Positions 28,501 to 41,512 of a stretch of 64,000 bases of DNA are shown in pieces (within the stretch, counting starts at the first letter, position 1; every line of letters begins with the position of its first letter). A program made the translations under genes and the position numbers. The notes below the pieces were generated by a model. It ran no database searches, was not told the DNA's origin, and saw only the letters and a list, made by a program, of their open reading frames with translations. This DNA is from Nemertoderma westbladi (lineage: Eukaryota; Xenacoelomorpha; Nemertodermatida; Nemertodermatidae): NCBI GenBank assembly GCA_032718475.1, contig JAUCBJ010009130.1, positions 1 to 64,000 on the forward strand, written 5' to 3'.

Positions 28501-31500
28501 ATTATGATACATTGTGGAACATGTTGTTTGTGACACATTGTGGTACATATTGATTATGATACATTGTGGTACATGTTATTTGTGATACATTGTGGTACAC
28601 GTTATTTGTGATACATTGTGGTACATGTTGATTATGATACATTGTGGTACATGTTGTTTGTGACACATTGTGGTACATATTTATTAGTGATACATTATGG
28701 GACATGTTGTTTGTGATACATTGTGGAACATGTTGTTGGTGATACATTATGGGACATGTTGTTTGTGATACATTGTGGTACATGTTGTTTGTGATACATT
28801 GTGGTACATGTTGTTTGTGATACATTATGGGACATGTTGTTTGTGATACATTGTGGTACATGTTGTTTGTGATACATTGTGGTACACGTTATTTGTGATA
28901 CATTGTGGTACACGTTATTTGTGATACATTGTGGTACACGTTATTTGTGATACATTGTGGTACATGTTATTTGTGATACATTGTGGTACACGTTATTTGT
29001 GATACATTGTGGTACATGTTGATTATGATACATTGTGGTACATGTTGTTTGTGACACATTGTGGTACATATTGATTATGATACATTGTGGAACATGTTAT
29101 TGGTGATACATTATGGGACATGTTGTTTGTGATACATTGTGGAACATGTTGTTGGTGATACATTATGGGACATGTTGTTTGTGATACATTGTGGTACATG
29201 TTGTTTGTGATACATTGTGGTACATGTTGTTTGTGATACATTATGGGACATGTTGTTGGTGATACATTGTGGAACATATTGATTAGTGAAACATTGTGGT
29301 ACATGTTGTTTGTGATACATTGTGGTACATGTTGATTATGATACATTATGGGACATGTTGTTGGTGATACATTGTGGAACATATTGATTAGTGAAACATT
29401 GTGGTACATGTTGTTAGTGACACATTGTGGTACATGTTGTTTGTGATACATTATGGGACATGTTGTTGGTGATACATTGTGGAACATATTGATTAGTGAA
29501 ACATTGTGGTACATGTTGTTTGTGACACATTGTGGTACATATTGATTATGATACATTGTGGAACATGTTGTTTGTGACACATTGTGGTACATATTGATTA
29601 TGATACATTGTGGTACATGTTATTTGTGATACATTGTGGTACACGTTATTTGTGATACATTGTGGTACATGTTGTTTGTGATACATTGTGGTACATGTTG
29701 TTTGTGATACATTATGGGACATGTTGTTGGTGATACATTGTGGAACATATTGATTAGTGAAACATTGTGGTACATGTTGTTTGTGACACATTGTGGTACA
29801 TGTTGTTTGTGATACATTATGGGACATGTTGTTGGTGATACATTGTGGAACATATTGATTAGTGAAACATTGTGGTACATGTTGTTTGTGACACATTGTG
29901 GTACATATTGATTATGATACATTGTGGTACATGTTATTTGTGATACATTGTGGTACACGTTATTTGTGATACATTGTGGTACATGTTGATTATGATACAT
30001 TGTGGTACATGTTGTTTGTGACACATTGTGGTACATATTTATTAGTGAAACATTGTGGAACATGTTGTTGGTGATACATTATGGGACATGTTGTTTGTGA
30101 CACATTGTGGTACACGTTGTTTGTGATACATAGTGGTTCATGTTGTTTGTGACACATTGTGGTACATATTGTTTGTGATACCTTGTGGAACATGTCGATT
30201 ATGATACATTGTGGTACATGTTGTTTGTGACACATTGAGGTACATGTTGTTTGTGACACATTGTGGTACACGTTGTTTGTGATACATAATGGTTCATGTT
30301 GTTTGTGACACATTGAGGTACATGTTGTTTGTGATACATTATGGGACATGTTGTTTGTGATACATTGTGGAACATGTTGTTGGTGATACATTATGGGACA
30401 TGTTGTTTGTGATACATTGTGGTACATATTGATTATGATACATTGTGGAACATGTTGTTGGTGATACATTATGGGACATGTTGTTTGTGATACATTGTGG
30501 TACATGTTTTTTGTGACACATTGTGGTACATGTTGTTTGTGACACATTGAGGTACACGTTGTTTGTGATACATAGTGGTTCATGTTGTTTGTGACACATT
30601 GTGGTACATATTGATTAGTGAAACATTGTGGTACATGTTGTTTGTGATACATTGTGGTACATGTTGTTTGTGACACATTGTGGTACATATTGATTATGAT
30701 ACATTGTGGAACATGTTTTTTGTGACACATTGTGGTACATGTTGTTTGTGACACATTGAGGTACACGTTGTTTGTGATACATAGTGGTTCATGTTGTTTG
30801 TGACACATTGTGGTACATATTGATTAGTGAAACATTGTGGTACATGTTGTTTGTGATACATTATGGGACATGTTGTTTGTGATACATTGTGGTACATATT
30901 GATTATGATACATTGTGGAACATGTTGTTGGTGATACATTATGGGACATGTTGTTTGTGATACATTGTGGTACATGTCTTTTGTGACACATTGTGGTACA
31001 TGTTGTTTGTGACACATTGAGGTACACGTTGTTTGTGATACATAGTGGTTCATGTTGTTTGTGACACATTGTGGTACATATTGATTAGTGAAACATTGTG
31101 GTACATGTTGTTTGTGATACATTGTGGTACATGTTGTTTGTGACACATTGTGGTACATATTGATTATGATACATTGTGGAACATGTTGTTGGTGATACAT
31201 TGTGGAACATGTTGTTGGTGATACATTATGGGACATGTTGTTTGTGATACATTGTGGAACATGTTGTTGGTGATACATTATGGGACATGTTGTTTGTGAT
31301 ACATTGTGGTACATATTGATTATGATACATTGTGGAACATGTTGTTGGTGATACATTATGGGACATGTTGTTTGTGATACATTGTGGTACATGTTGTTTG
31401 TGACACATTGTGGTACATGTTGTTTGTGACACATTGAGGTACACGTTGTTTGTGATACATAGTGGTTCATGTTGTTTGTGACACATTGTGGTACATATTG

Positions 31501-31643
31501 ATTAGTGAAACATTGTGGTACATGTTGTTTGTGATACATTGTGGTACATGTTGTTTGGGACACATTGTGGTACATATTGATTATGATACATTGTGGAACA
31601 TGTTGTTGGTGATACATTGTGGAACATGTTGTTGGTGATGCAT

Positions 31644-31655
31644 TATGGGACATGT
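31644..31655. repeat. Target-site duplication, left copy
   Basis: The 12 bases tatgggacatgt end at the left border of the LINE and recur at 35407-35418 directly after its right border. Satellite units then continue in the register expected for a single uninterrupted array, so this is a real duplication and not just two satellite units. Confidence 0.9.
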
Positions 31656-32073
31656 AGGTCAGGTCAGGTATTCTAGGTCATTGATCAAGAACACTTGCCA
31701 CCTCCATGCAGCATAAAAGAGGTGCCACCTGTAGCTGCATAGACCCTCTTACTAGGGCAAATCTGGTCCTGTAACTATGACCCCCTTCGTACTGGGATAA
31801 GGACGCCCTTGGTCCTGGATTAAGGACCCATATACTTGGCTGCAGGGGTATATGGCCTGACCAGGCAGATGGTGATCTACCAATGGCTGGTCAGGAGTAG
31901 AGTGTTCTCATTTCCACTCTGAGAGCACCTCACTGCGACCTGCACCTGCCAGCAAGGGTACAGGGCATGACCCAGCAGATGAGCTGCAACAGCCAATGGT
32001 GGGTCATGTGCGCCAGAGTAGATATGGGTGATGGGCCTCATATCTGACTCCATTGCGACACCCACCCTGTGGA
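31656..32073 (+). promoter_or_regulatory. LINE 5' UTR with two imperfect internal repeats (putative internal promoter)
   Basis: This is the leader between the element start and the first ATG. It contains two related blocks of about 60-70 bp, one at about 31842-31901 (ggggtatatggcctgaccag) and one at about 31953-32020 (agggtacagggcatgaccca). Both continue with a cagatg, ccaatgg, ggtca pattern. Full-length LINEs need an internal promoter in this region, and tandem leader repeats often serve that role; here it is inference. Confidence 0.5.
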
Positions 32074-35000
32074 ATGGCAAACCAGGGTGTGGTATTTGCC
32101 CCGAGAGCTGACTCGGCAAAAAAGCACCCCCCAACCCCCACTATGGATTACATTAGCAATGCGGAGGTCCGGCCACTAGAGGCCAGTGGAATTACCGGAC
32201 ACAATCGGCCTCACAGGCGTCAGTTAACTCCTGACCGGCTGCCTGTCTCACCCCCTACTGGAGAGAGAGCAGCCAACAATTCTTTGGGTCCCTTTCCTGA
32301 TGACCTTTCTGGCCCAAACCCTGGGTCACCAGGAAGGCCAGATTGTGATGGGGAGAGGGATTCTGGAGTTGGAGGCTACTCTCATGTTCCACCCCGACCA
32401 ACAAAGCCATTGGTGAATCTGAGGCAAGTCACAAGACTAGCCTCAGTAAACACCCTAACTCTCGGGTCCCCAATGCGACAAGGTGAGCTGACTGCCTTGG
32501 CAGATAAGCTTTCTCTTAGCGCAGTGGGTGTTCAAGAGCACCGAATGCAGACTGGACAGACTGATGAGGTTCTGATTAAGGACATGGGGGGCGGTTGGCG
32601 ACTCGCCCTCGCGTCAGCAGATGATAGTGGCAATGGTGGAATTGGTCTATTGATGAATCCAACTGCACATGCAGCATTGGACAAAATAGACCAAATCTCT
32701 AACCGCATCATCCGTTGCCACTTCTCATGTTCTGGAAGACTGGCTAAGAAGTTTCCTAAGGTGGTTCTGATTGTGTGCTACTCTCCAACTAGTGTTGCCC
32801 CTGTGGAGGAGGTGGAAAATTTCTACCACAATCTACAAGCAGCTACTGATGGAGTGGATCAGCATGCATTCTTAACATTCCTGGGAGACTTTAATGCAAG
32901 TCTGCATCAATCACCTACATCGCCCTGGGTCTATAGCAAGAGTGTTAACCGAAATTCTGTCCATCTTCAGGATTTTATCTCTGGAAATGGATTGTTTTCG
33001 GCTGGAACCCAGTTCAAGAAGCGAACTGGAAACCTATGGACTCATAGTGGACCCAGTGGCCACAAGTCCCAGATAGACCATATTCTGTTTCGTAGGAAAT
33101 ACAGGAGCTCTATACAAGACTGTAATGCATTTACACTTCGACCCTTCTCCAGTGATCACCGCCTTATTGTGGCCAAGGTAAGACTTAGTCTGCGTGCTAG
33201 CAGAACAACGAAATCTGCCTTGCCGCGGCATGACTGGTCCTCTCTGTTGCAACAGCCAAGTGTGAGATCCAGCTTCACACTACAGCTGAGCAACAGGTAT
33301 GAGGCTCTTGCCTCTGAGGCGGCAGATCACTGTGAGGGCTATACTGCCTTTACAGAAGCAGTTAAGTTAGCAGCTGCAGAAACAGTTCCTGTATACCCTC
33401 GAAACAGAAAAAGGGCCCCCTGGACTGACAACAAAATTCAGAAGTGCCGAAATGACCTTCATAAGGCGCAGAAAGAGTCCCGGCTCAAACAGACTACAGC
33501 GGCCAAGAATGCAGTTAAGGCTGCATCTAGGTCCCTGAACAGGCAGTACTCTGCTAATCTACAGGAGCTAATAAACCAACAGGTTGATGCCATCAATGAT
33601 GCTGACGACAGCAGGCAATCATCCCAGGCATGGAAATCGATCAATCTGCTTACTGGGCGGAAAAGCCAACCAACCACCAAGGTTAAGGCTGAATCACCAG
33701 CCGATCGCCTCAATGGTTGGAAAGCCCACTTTGAAAAGCTCCTCAATAATGACAGGGTATTGCCTGATAACTTTATAGAAGTAAAAGTGTCTGAGTCTGT
33801 ACTCCCAGATATTCCCATTGGCGATATCTCCTTTGCAGAAGTGAAGGCTGCTGCAAAGAGCATTAAGACCAATCGTGCCAGTGGAGTAGATGGTGTTCCC
33901 CCTGAGGTCTTTAAAATACCTGAGTGTTTAAAGCTCATATATCCCATCATAGTAGACATGTACCGAACAACAAGAGTCCCACAAGAAATGAAAACAAATA
34001 AGTTGGTGCCAGTTCCCAAGAAGGGCAACCTAACACTTTATGGTTCTTTTCGGGGAATCTCATTGATCTCGATTGCTGCAAAGCTATACAATAGGATTCT
34101 ATTAAATCGCATCAGGGATCCCATTGAGAGACTGCTCCGTGGAAATCAGAATGGGTTTCGTAAAGGTCGTGGGACCATGGAGCCCATTTTGGCACTTAGA
34201 AGGATAATTGAAGAGTTATCAAAAAAGAAAGACAGGCATCTGGCTGTTATCTTTGTTGACTTCTTCAAGGCCTTTGATTCAGTCTCTCGCTCACGTATGT
34301 TCAGCATACTTTCATTATATGGGATTCCTGATGAAATTATTGCAGCAATCAGATCAGTATATGATGGTTCGACAACATTTGTGTCTACTGTTGACGGTGA
34401 CACAGAACCATTTGAAGTGTTATGGGGCGTCCTCCAAGGAGACACACTTGCACCATTCTTGTTCATTATTGTGGTTGACTATGTTCTACGCATGTCCTTA
34501 GATCATTATAACGATGATGGGGTGATGATAACTCCACCTACTGGCTCCAGAAGTCAAGGAAATCCTGCCAAGTACCTAACAGATCTAGACTTTGCTGATG
34601 ACTTAGGAGTACTCTCAGAATCATTAGAGGGAGCCCAACGGCTCCTCAGCTCATTAGAACATGCTGCTTCTAGTGTTGGTCTTTTTATTAACTCCAGAAA
34701 GACCAAAATTCTGACAGTTAACTTTGAAAGTCCTCAGCAAGTCTCTGATCGGATGAGCATAAGCTCAAAGGATGGTATGCTTGAGCATGTGGACGACTTC
34801 TGTTACCTGGGATCATGGATCCGGAAGTCAGGTGAGGACCTTCGAATACGTAAGGGAAAGGCATGGGCAGCCTTGAATAGGCTTTCCAGGATTTGGAAGT
34901 CACCGAGAATTAATCGGAAACTTAAGGTCCGATTATTTAGAGCAGCAGTAGTTCCAGTACTCCTCTACGGGAGTCCATGCTGGGCTCTAACTGCAGAGGA

Positions 35001-35370
35001 CACCAAATCTCTGGATGGCACATTCACAAGAATGCTACGCCGGGTTCATTGTGTCAAGTACAATGCACACATCTCCAACCAGACACTATATAACATTGGA
35101 GGTGTCTCATTGGTTCCCCCAAGCTTGACACTAGAACAAAATCGCCTCCGCTTTGCAGGACATTGCTTTCGCCGTGAGGACCAGCCAGTGCATAATCTTG
35201 TACTTTGGCAGCCTCATGGAGTGAATAAGCATGGTGGACAGCCCATGACTTTCTTGACACGCATCTTAAAGGACACTGGCCTTGAAGATGCGGATGATCT
35301 AGCAAATGTCATGGGTGATAGGGAGTTGTGGCGGTGCAATTTTGTTGACAAGCCGGCACAGCATTCTTAA
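32074..35370 (+). CDS. LINE polyprotein: AP endonuclease and reverse transcriptase
   Basis: The 1,098-codon frame is counted from the first ATG; it stays open upstream to 32053 through a TTG. A later in-frame ATG at 32143 (MDYISN) is a possible alternative start. About 120 N-terminal residues are proline-rich and of unknown role. The endonuclease follows, with VNTLTLG and QEHR at the start, GDFN near residue 271, SQIDHIL near 332 and SDHR near 360, the metal-binding and catalytic motifs of APE-type nucleases. The RT follows, with SGVDGVPPEVFK near 600, FVDFFKAFDS near 727 (first catalytic Asp), GVLQGDTLAPFLF near 783 and LDFADDLGVL near 837 (FADD active site). After FCYLGSWIRKSGEDLRIRKG and LLYGSPCW come an RRED region and a C-terminal HGGQP, DRELWR tail common in RTE-like elements. 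The protein nicks target DNA and primes cDNA synthesis there. No frameshifts or stops are seen. Confidence 0.96.
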   Translation: MANQGVVFAPRADSAKKHPPTPTMDYISNAEVRPLEASGITGHNRPHRRQLTPDRLPVSPPTGERAANNSLGPFPDDLSGPNPGSPGRPDCDGERDSGVGGYSHVPPRPTKPLVNLRQVTRLASVNTLTLGSPMRQGELTALADKLSLSAVGVQEHRMQTGQTDEVLIKDMGGGWRLALASADDSGNGGIGLLMNPTAHAALDKIDQISNRIIRCHFSCSGRLAKKFPKVVLIVCYSPTSVAPVEEVENFYHNLQAATDGVDQHAFLTFLGDFNASLHQSPTSPWVYSKSVNRNSVHLQDFISGNGLFSAGTQFKKRTGNLWTHSGPSGHKSQIDHILFRRKYRSSIQDCNAFTLRPFSSDHRLIVAKVRLSLRASRTTKSALPRHDWSSLLQQPSVRSSFTLQLSNRYEALASEAADHCEGYTAFTEAVKLAAAETVPVYPRNRKRAPWTDNKIQKCRNDLHKAQKESRLKQTTAAKNAVKAASRSLNRQYSANLQELINQQVDAINDADDSRQSSQAWKSINLLTGRKSQPTTKVKAESPADRLNGWKAHFEKLLNNDRVLPDNFIEVKVSESVLPDIPIGDISFAEVKAAAKSIKTNRASGVDGVPPEVFKIPECLKLIYPIIVDMYRTTRVPQEMKTNKLVPVPKKGNLTLYGSFRGISLISIAAKLYNRILLNRIRDPIERLLRGNQNGFRKGRGTMEPILALRRIIEELSKKKDRHLAVIFVDFFKAFDSVSRSRMFSILSLYGIPDEIIAAIRSVYDGSTTFVSTVDGDTEPFEVLWGVLQGDTLAPFLFIIVVDYVLRMSLDHYNDDGVMITPPTGSRSQGNPAKYLTDLDFADDLGVLSESLEGAQRLLSSLEHAASSVGLFINSRKTKILTVNFESPQQVSDRMSISSKDGMLEHVDDFCYLGSWIRKSGEDLRIRKGKAWAALNRLSRIWKSPRINRKLKVRLFRAAVVPVLLYGSPCWALTAEDTKSLDGTFTRMLRRVHCVKYNAHISNQTLYNIGGVSLVPPSLTLEQNRLRFAGHCFRREDQPVHNLVLWQPHGVNKHGGQPMTFLTRILKDTGLEDADDLANVMGDRELWRCNFVDKPAQHS

Positions 35371-35406
35371 AAATGCAGCTGCAATGCAGCATGCCGATCC
35401 TAGTAG

Positions 35407-38400
35407 TATGGGACATGTTGTTTGTGATACATTGTGGTACATGTTGTTTGTGATACATTGTGGTACATGTTGTTGGTGATACATTATGGGACATGTTGTT
35501 TGTGATACATTGTGGTACATATTGATTATGATACATTGTGGAACATGTTGTTGGTGATACATTATGGGACATGTTGTTTGTGATACATTATGGTACATGT
35601 TGTTTGTGATACATTGTGGTACATGTTGTTTGTGACACATTGTGGTACATATTGATTATGATACATTGTGGAACATGTTGTTGGTGATACATTATGGGAC
35701 ATGTTGTTTGTGATACATTGTGGAACATGTTGTTGGTGATACATTATGGGACATGTTGTTTGTGATACATTATGGGACATGTTGTTTGTTATACATAGTG
35801 GTTCATGTTGTTTGTGATACATTGTGGTACATATTGATTATGATACATTGTGGAACATGTTGTTGGTGATACATTATGGGACATGTTGTTTGTGATACAT
35901 TGTGGTACATATTGATTATGATACATTGTGGAACATGTTGTTGGTGATACATTATGGGACATGTTGTTTGTGATACATTGTGGTACATGTTGTTTGTGAC
36001 ACATTGTGGTACATGTTGTTTGTGACACATTGTGGTACATATTGATTATGATACATTGTGGAACATGTTGTTGGTGATACATTGTGGAACCTGTTGTTGG
36101 TGATACATTATGGGACATGTTGTTTGTGATACATTGTGGAACATGTTGTTGGTGATACATTATGGGACATGTTGTTTGTGATACATTGTGGTACATATTG
36201 ATTATGATACATTGTGGAACATGTTGTTGGTGATACATTATGGGACATGTTGTTTGTGATACATTGTGGTACATGTTGTTTGTGACACATTGTGGTACAT
36301 GTTGTTTGTGACACTTTGAGGTACACGTTGTTTGTGATACATAGTGGTTCATGTTGTTTGTGACACATTGTGGTACATATTGATTAGTGAAACATTGTGG
36401 TACATGTTGTTTGTGATACATTGTGGTACATGTTGTTTGTGACACATTGTGGTACATATTGATTATGATACATTGTGGAACATGTTGTTGGTGATACATT
36501 GTGGAACATGTTGTTGGTGATACATTATGGGACATGTTGTTTGTGATACATTGTGGTACATGTTGTTTGTGATACAATGTGGTACATGTTGTTTGTGACA
36601 CATTGTGGTACATATTGATTATGATACATTGTGGAACATGTTGTTGGTGATACATTATGGGACATGTTGTTTGTGATACATTGTGGAACATATTGTTTGT
36701 GACACATTGTGGTACACGTTGTTTGTGACACATTGTGGTACATGTTATTTGTGATACATTGTGGTACATGTTGTTTGTGATACATTATGGTACATGTTGT
36801 TTGTGATACATTGTGGAACATGTTGTTGGTGATACATTATGGGACATGTTGTTTGTGATACATTGTGGTACACGTTGTTTGTGACACATTGTGGTACATG
36901 TTATTTGTGATACATTGTGGTACATGTTGTTTGTGATACATTGTGAAACATGTTGTTGGTGATACATTATGGGACATGTTGTTTGTGATACATTGTGGTC
37001 CATGTTGTTTGTGATACATTGTGGTACATGTTATTTGTGATACATTGTGGTACATGTTGTTTGTGATATATTGTGGAACATGTTGTTGGTGATACATTAT
37101 GGGACATGTTGTTTGTGATACATTGTGGTACATGTTGTTTGTGATACATTGTGGTACATGTTGTTTGTGATACATTGTGGTGCATATTGATTATGATACA
37201 TTGTGGAACATGTTGTTGGTGATACATTGTGGTACATGTTGTTTGTGATACATAGTGGTTCATGTTGTTTGTGACACATTGTGGTACATATTGATTATGA
37301 TACATTGTGGAAAATGTTGTTGGTGATACATTGTGGAACATGTTGTTGGTGATACATTATGGGACATGTTGTTTGTGATACATTGTGGTACATGTTGTTT
37401 GTGATACATTGTGGTACATGTTGTTTGTGATACATTGTGGTACATATTGATTAGTGAAACATTGTGGTACATGTTGTTTGTGACACATTGTGGTACACGT
37501 TGTTTGTGATACATTGTGGTACATGTTGTTTATGATACATTGTGGTACATGTTGTTGGTGATACATTATGGGACATGTTGTTTGTGATACATTGTGGTAC
37601 ATGTTGTTTGTGATACATTGTGGTACATGTTGTTTGTGATACATTGTGGTACATATTGATTAGTGAAACATTGTGGTACACGTTGTTTGTGATACATTGT
37701 GGTACATATTGATTAGTGAAACATTGTGGTACACGTTGTTTGTGATACATTGTGGTACATGTTGTTTGTGATACATTGTGGTACATATTGATTAGTGAAA
37801 CATTGTGGTACACGTTGTTTGTGATACATAGTGGTTCATGTTGTTTGTGATACATTGTGGTACATGTTGTTTATGATACATTGTGGTACATGTTGTTTGT
37901 GACACATTGTGGTACATATTGATTATGATACATTGTGGAACATGTTGTTGGTGATACATTATGGGACATGTTGTTTGTGATACATTGTGGTACATGTTGT
38001 TTGTGATACATTGTGGTACATGTTGTTGGTGATACATTGTGGTTCATGTTGTTTGTGATACATAGTGGTACATGTTGTTTGTGATACATTGTGGTACATG
38101 TTGTTTGTGATACATTGTGGTACATATTGATTATAATACATTATGGTACATGTTGTTTGTGATACATTGTGGAACATGTTGTTGGTGATACATTATGGGA
38201 CATGTTGTTTGTGATACATTGTGGAACATATTGTTTGTGACACATTGTGGTACACGTTGTTTGTGACACATTGTGGTAAATGTTATTTGTGATACATTGT
38301 GGTACATGTTGTTTGTGATACATTGTGGAACATGTTGTTGGTGATACATTGTGGTGCATATTGATTATGATACATTGTGGAACATGTTGTTGGTGATACA

Positions 38401-41302
38401 TTATGGGACATGTTGTTTGTGATACATTGTGGAACATGTTGTTTGTGACACATTGTGGTACACGTTGTTTGTGACACATTGTGGTACATGTTATTTGTGA
38501 TACATTGTGGTACATGTTGTTTGTGATACATTGTGGAACATGTTGTTGGTGATACATTATGGGACATGTTGTTTGTGATACATTGTGGAACATGTTGTTT
38601 GTGACACATTGTGGTACACGTTGTTTGTGACACATTGTGGTACATGTTATTTGTGATACATTGTGGTACACGTTGTTTGTGATACATAGTGGTTCATGTT
38701 GTTGGTGATACATTATGGGACATGTTGTTTGTTATACATTGTGGAACATGTTGTTTGTGATACATTATGGTACATGTTGTTTGTGATACATTGTGGTACA
38801 TGTTGTTTGTCATACATTATGGTACATGTTGTTTGTGATACATTGGGGTACATGTTGTTTGTGATACATTATGGTACATGTTGTTTGTGATACATTGTGG
38901 TACATGTTGTTTGTGATACATTGTGGTACACGTTGTTTGTGATACATTGTGGTACACGTTGTTTGTGATACATTGTGGTACATGTTGTTTGTGATACATT
39001 GTGGTACACGTTGTTTGTGATACATTGTGGTACATATTGATTATGATACATTGTGGAACATGTTTGTGACACATTGTGGTACATGTTGTTTGTGATACAT
39101 TATGGTACATGTTGTTTGTGACACATTGTGGTACATGTTGTTTGTGATACATTGTGGTACATATTGATTATGATACATTGTGGAACATGTTTGTGACACA
39201 TTGTGGTACATGTTGTTTGTGATACATTGTGGTACATGTTGTTTGTGATACATTGTGGTACACGTTGTTTGTGATACATTGTGGTACATATTGATTATGA
39301 TACATTGTGGAACATGTTGTTTGTGATACATTGTGGTACATGTTGTTTGTGATACATTGTGGTATATGTTGATTATGATACATTATGGGACATGTTGTTT
39401 GTGATACATTGTGGTACATATTGATTATGATACATTGTGGAACATGTTGTTGGTGATACATTATGGGACATGTTGTTTGTGATACATTGTGGAACATGTT
39501 GTTTGTGACACATTGTGGTACATATTGATTATGATACATTGTGGAACATGTTGTTTGTGATACATTGTGGTACACGTTGTTTGTGATACATTGTGGTACA
39601 TATTGATTATGATACATTGTGGAACATGTTGTTTGTGATACATTGTGGTACATGTTGTTTGTGATACATTGTGGTACATGTTGATTATGATACATTATGG
39701 GACATGTTGTTTGTGATACATTGTGGTACATATTGATTATGATACATTGTGGAACATGTTGTTGGTGATACATTATGGGACATGTTCTTTGTGATACATT
39801 GTGGAACATGTTGTTTGTGACACATTGTGGTACACGTTGTTTGTGACACATTGTGGTACATGTTATTTGTGATACATTGTGGTTCATGTTGTTGGTGATA
39901 CATTGTGGAACATATTGATTAGTGAAACATTGTGGTACATGTTGTTTGTGACACATTGTGGTACATGTTGTTTGTGATACATGTTGTTTGTGATACATTA
40001 TGGTACATATTGATTAGTGAAACATTGTGATACATGTTGTTTGTGATACATTATGGTACATGTTGTTTGTGATACATTGTGGTACATGTTGTTTGTGACA
40101 CATTGTGGTACACGTTGTTTGTGATACATAGTGGTTCATGTTGTTTGTGACACATTGTGGTACATGTTGTTTGTGATACATTGTGGTACATGTTGTTTGT
40201 GATACATTGTGGTACATATTGATTAGTGAAACATTGTGATACATGTTGTTTGTGATACATTATGGTACATGTTGTTTGTGATACATTGTGGTTCATGTTG
40301 TTTGTGACACATTGTGGTACACGTTGTTTGTGATACATAGTGGTTCATGTTGTTTGTGACACATTGTGGTACATGTTGTTTGTGATACATTGTGGTACAT
40401 GTTGTTTGTGACACATTGTGATACATGTTGTTTGTGATACATTATGGTACATGTTGTTTGTGATACATTGTGGTTCATGTTGTTTGTGACACATTGTGGT
40501 ACACGTTGTTTGTGATACATAGTGGTTCATGTTGTTTGTGACACATTGTGGTACATGTTGTTTGTGATACATTGTGGTACATGTTGTTTGTGACACATTG
40601 TGATACATGTTGTTTGTGATACATTATGGTACATGTTGTTTGTGATACATAGTGGTTCATGTTGTTTGTGACACATTGTGGTACATGTTGTTTGTGATAC
40701 AATGTGGTACATGTTGTTTGTGACACATTGTGGTACATGTTGTTTGTGATACATTGTGGTACATGTTGTTTGTGATACATTGTGGTACATATTGATTAGT
40801 GAAACATTGTGATACATGTTGTTTGTGATACATTATGGTACATGTTGTTTGTGATACATTGTGGTTCATGTTGTTTGTGACACATTGTGGTACACGTTGT
40901 TTGTGATACATAGTGGTTCATGTTGTTTGTGACACATTGTGGTACATGTTGTTTGTGATACATTGTGGTACATGTTGTTTGTGACACATTGTGGTACATA
41001 TTGATTATGATACATTGTGGAACATGTTTGTGACACATTGTGGTACATGTTGTTTGTGATACATTATGGTACATGTTGTTTGTGACACATTGTGGTACAT
41101 GTTGTTTGTGATACATTGTGGTACATATTGATTATGATACATTGTGGAACATGTTTGTGATACATTGTGGTACATGTTGTTTGTGACACATTGTGGTACA
41201 TGTTGTTTGTGACACATTGTGGTACATATTGATTATGATACATTGTGGAACATGTTGTTGGTGATACATTGTGGTACATGTTGTTTGTGACACATTGTGA
41301 CA
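35407..41302. repeat. 26-bp satellite array, block B (right of the LINE)
   Basis: This continues the same 26-bp satellite after the LINE; its first 12 bp are the right target-site duplication. Toward the right end, units with gacacattgtgg and a shortened gaacatgtttgtgacac type become frequent. The array stops at about 41302 (gacacattgtgacagggtg), 88 bp before an exon on the minus strand. Confidence 0.97.
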
Positions 41303-41390
41303 GGGTGAACCCATATAAAGTCATTGTACATGTCGTTTAGGCCAGCCATGGTCTATCTCGACTTCGTGTTTGTGCGTTACATTAACTTAC

Positions 41391-41512
41391 CTTATTGTTT
41401 GTTAGTAGGAACACATCATCGCTTAGCAACCCAGGTCTTCCTACCGCCCTATTAAGATCGTTTAAGGACGCGATGTATTGAGTTTGGTTGCATGATTCAT
41501 TGTCTGTCGGTT
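41391..41512 (-). CDS. Internal coding exon of the minus-strand gene (unrecognised)
   Basis: This 122-bp exon is too short for a simple ORF scan. On the minus strand it has the acceptor ttattttgcag before 41512 and the donor gtaagt after 41391. It enters with two bases (AA) that complete a codon started by the last G of the exon at 42583-42746, then encodes PTDNESCNQTQYIASLNDLN and RAVGRPGLLSDDVFLLTNNK, and leaves in phase 0. That phase fits the terminal exon at 9468-10364. No domain is recognised. The matching phases on both sides, strong splice sites and lack of stops make a real exon likely. Confidence 0.78.

Larger units (their letters stand above)
10790..31655. repeat. 26-bp satellite array, block A
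   Basis: The basic unit is tgtttgtgatacattgtggt plus acatgt (26 bp). Recurrent variants include tgttggtgatacattatggg, tgattatgatacattgtgga, a shortened ttagtgaaacattgtggt type, and gacacattgtgg. Variants are interleaved in long higher-order patterns rather than at random. On the minus strand the consensus has no stop codon in any frame. Because 26 is not a multiple of 3, each frame cycles through the same 26-residue peptide (TTMYHKQHVPQCITNN followed by MYHNVSQTTC), so hundreds of spurious open frames appear. The array lies in the presumed 31-kb intron between exons 41391-41512 and 9468-10364 and is split by an N gap and by the LINE. Confidence 0.97.
31656..35406 (+). mobile_element. Complete non-LTR retrotransposon (LINE, RTE-like) inserted in the satellite
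   Basis: A 3,751-bp unique segment interrupts the 26-bp satellite and is bounded by a perfect 12-bp target-site duplication. It carries a 5' UTR of about 420 bp, one long open frame with AP-like endonuclease and reverse transcriptase, and a 3' tail of only about 36 bp after the stop, ending gatcctagtag with no poly(A). A single EN-RT frame with a very short, non-poly(A) 3' end is typical of the RTE group; clade assignment is by resemblance only. The uninterrupted frame and exact duplication suggest a young, possibly competent copy. Confidence 0.95.

Noticed and set aside
10641-41324. Well over a hundred open frames (MYHNVSQTTC-type peptides, up to 326 residues) on the minus strand
   Set aside because: They arise because the 26-bp satellite has no stop in three frames of that strand. 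They overlap each other in all frames and have no start, splice or domain signals.
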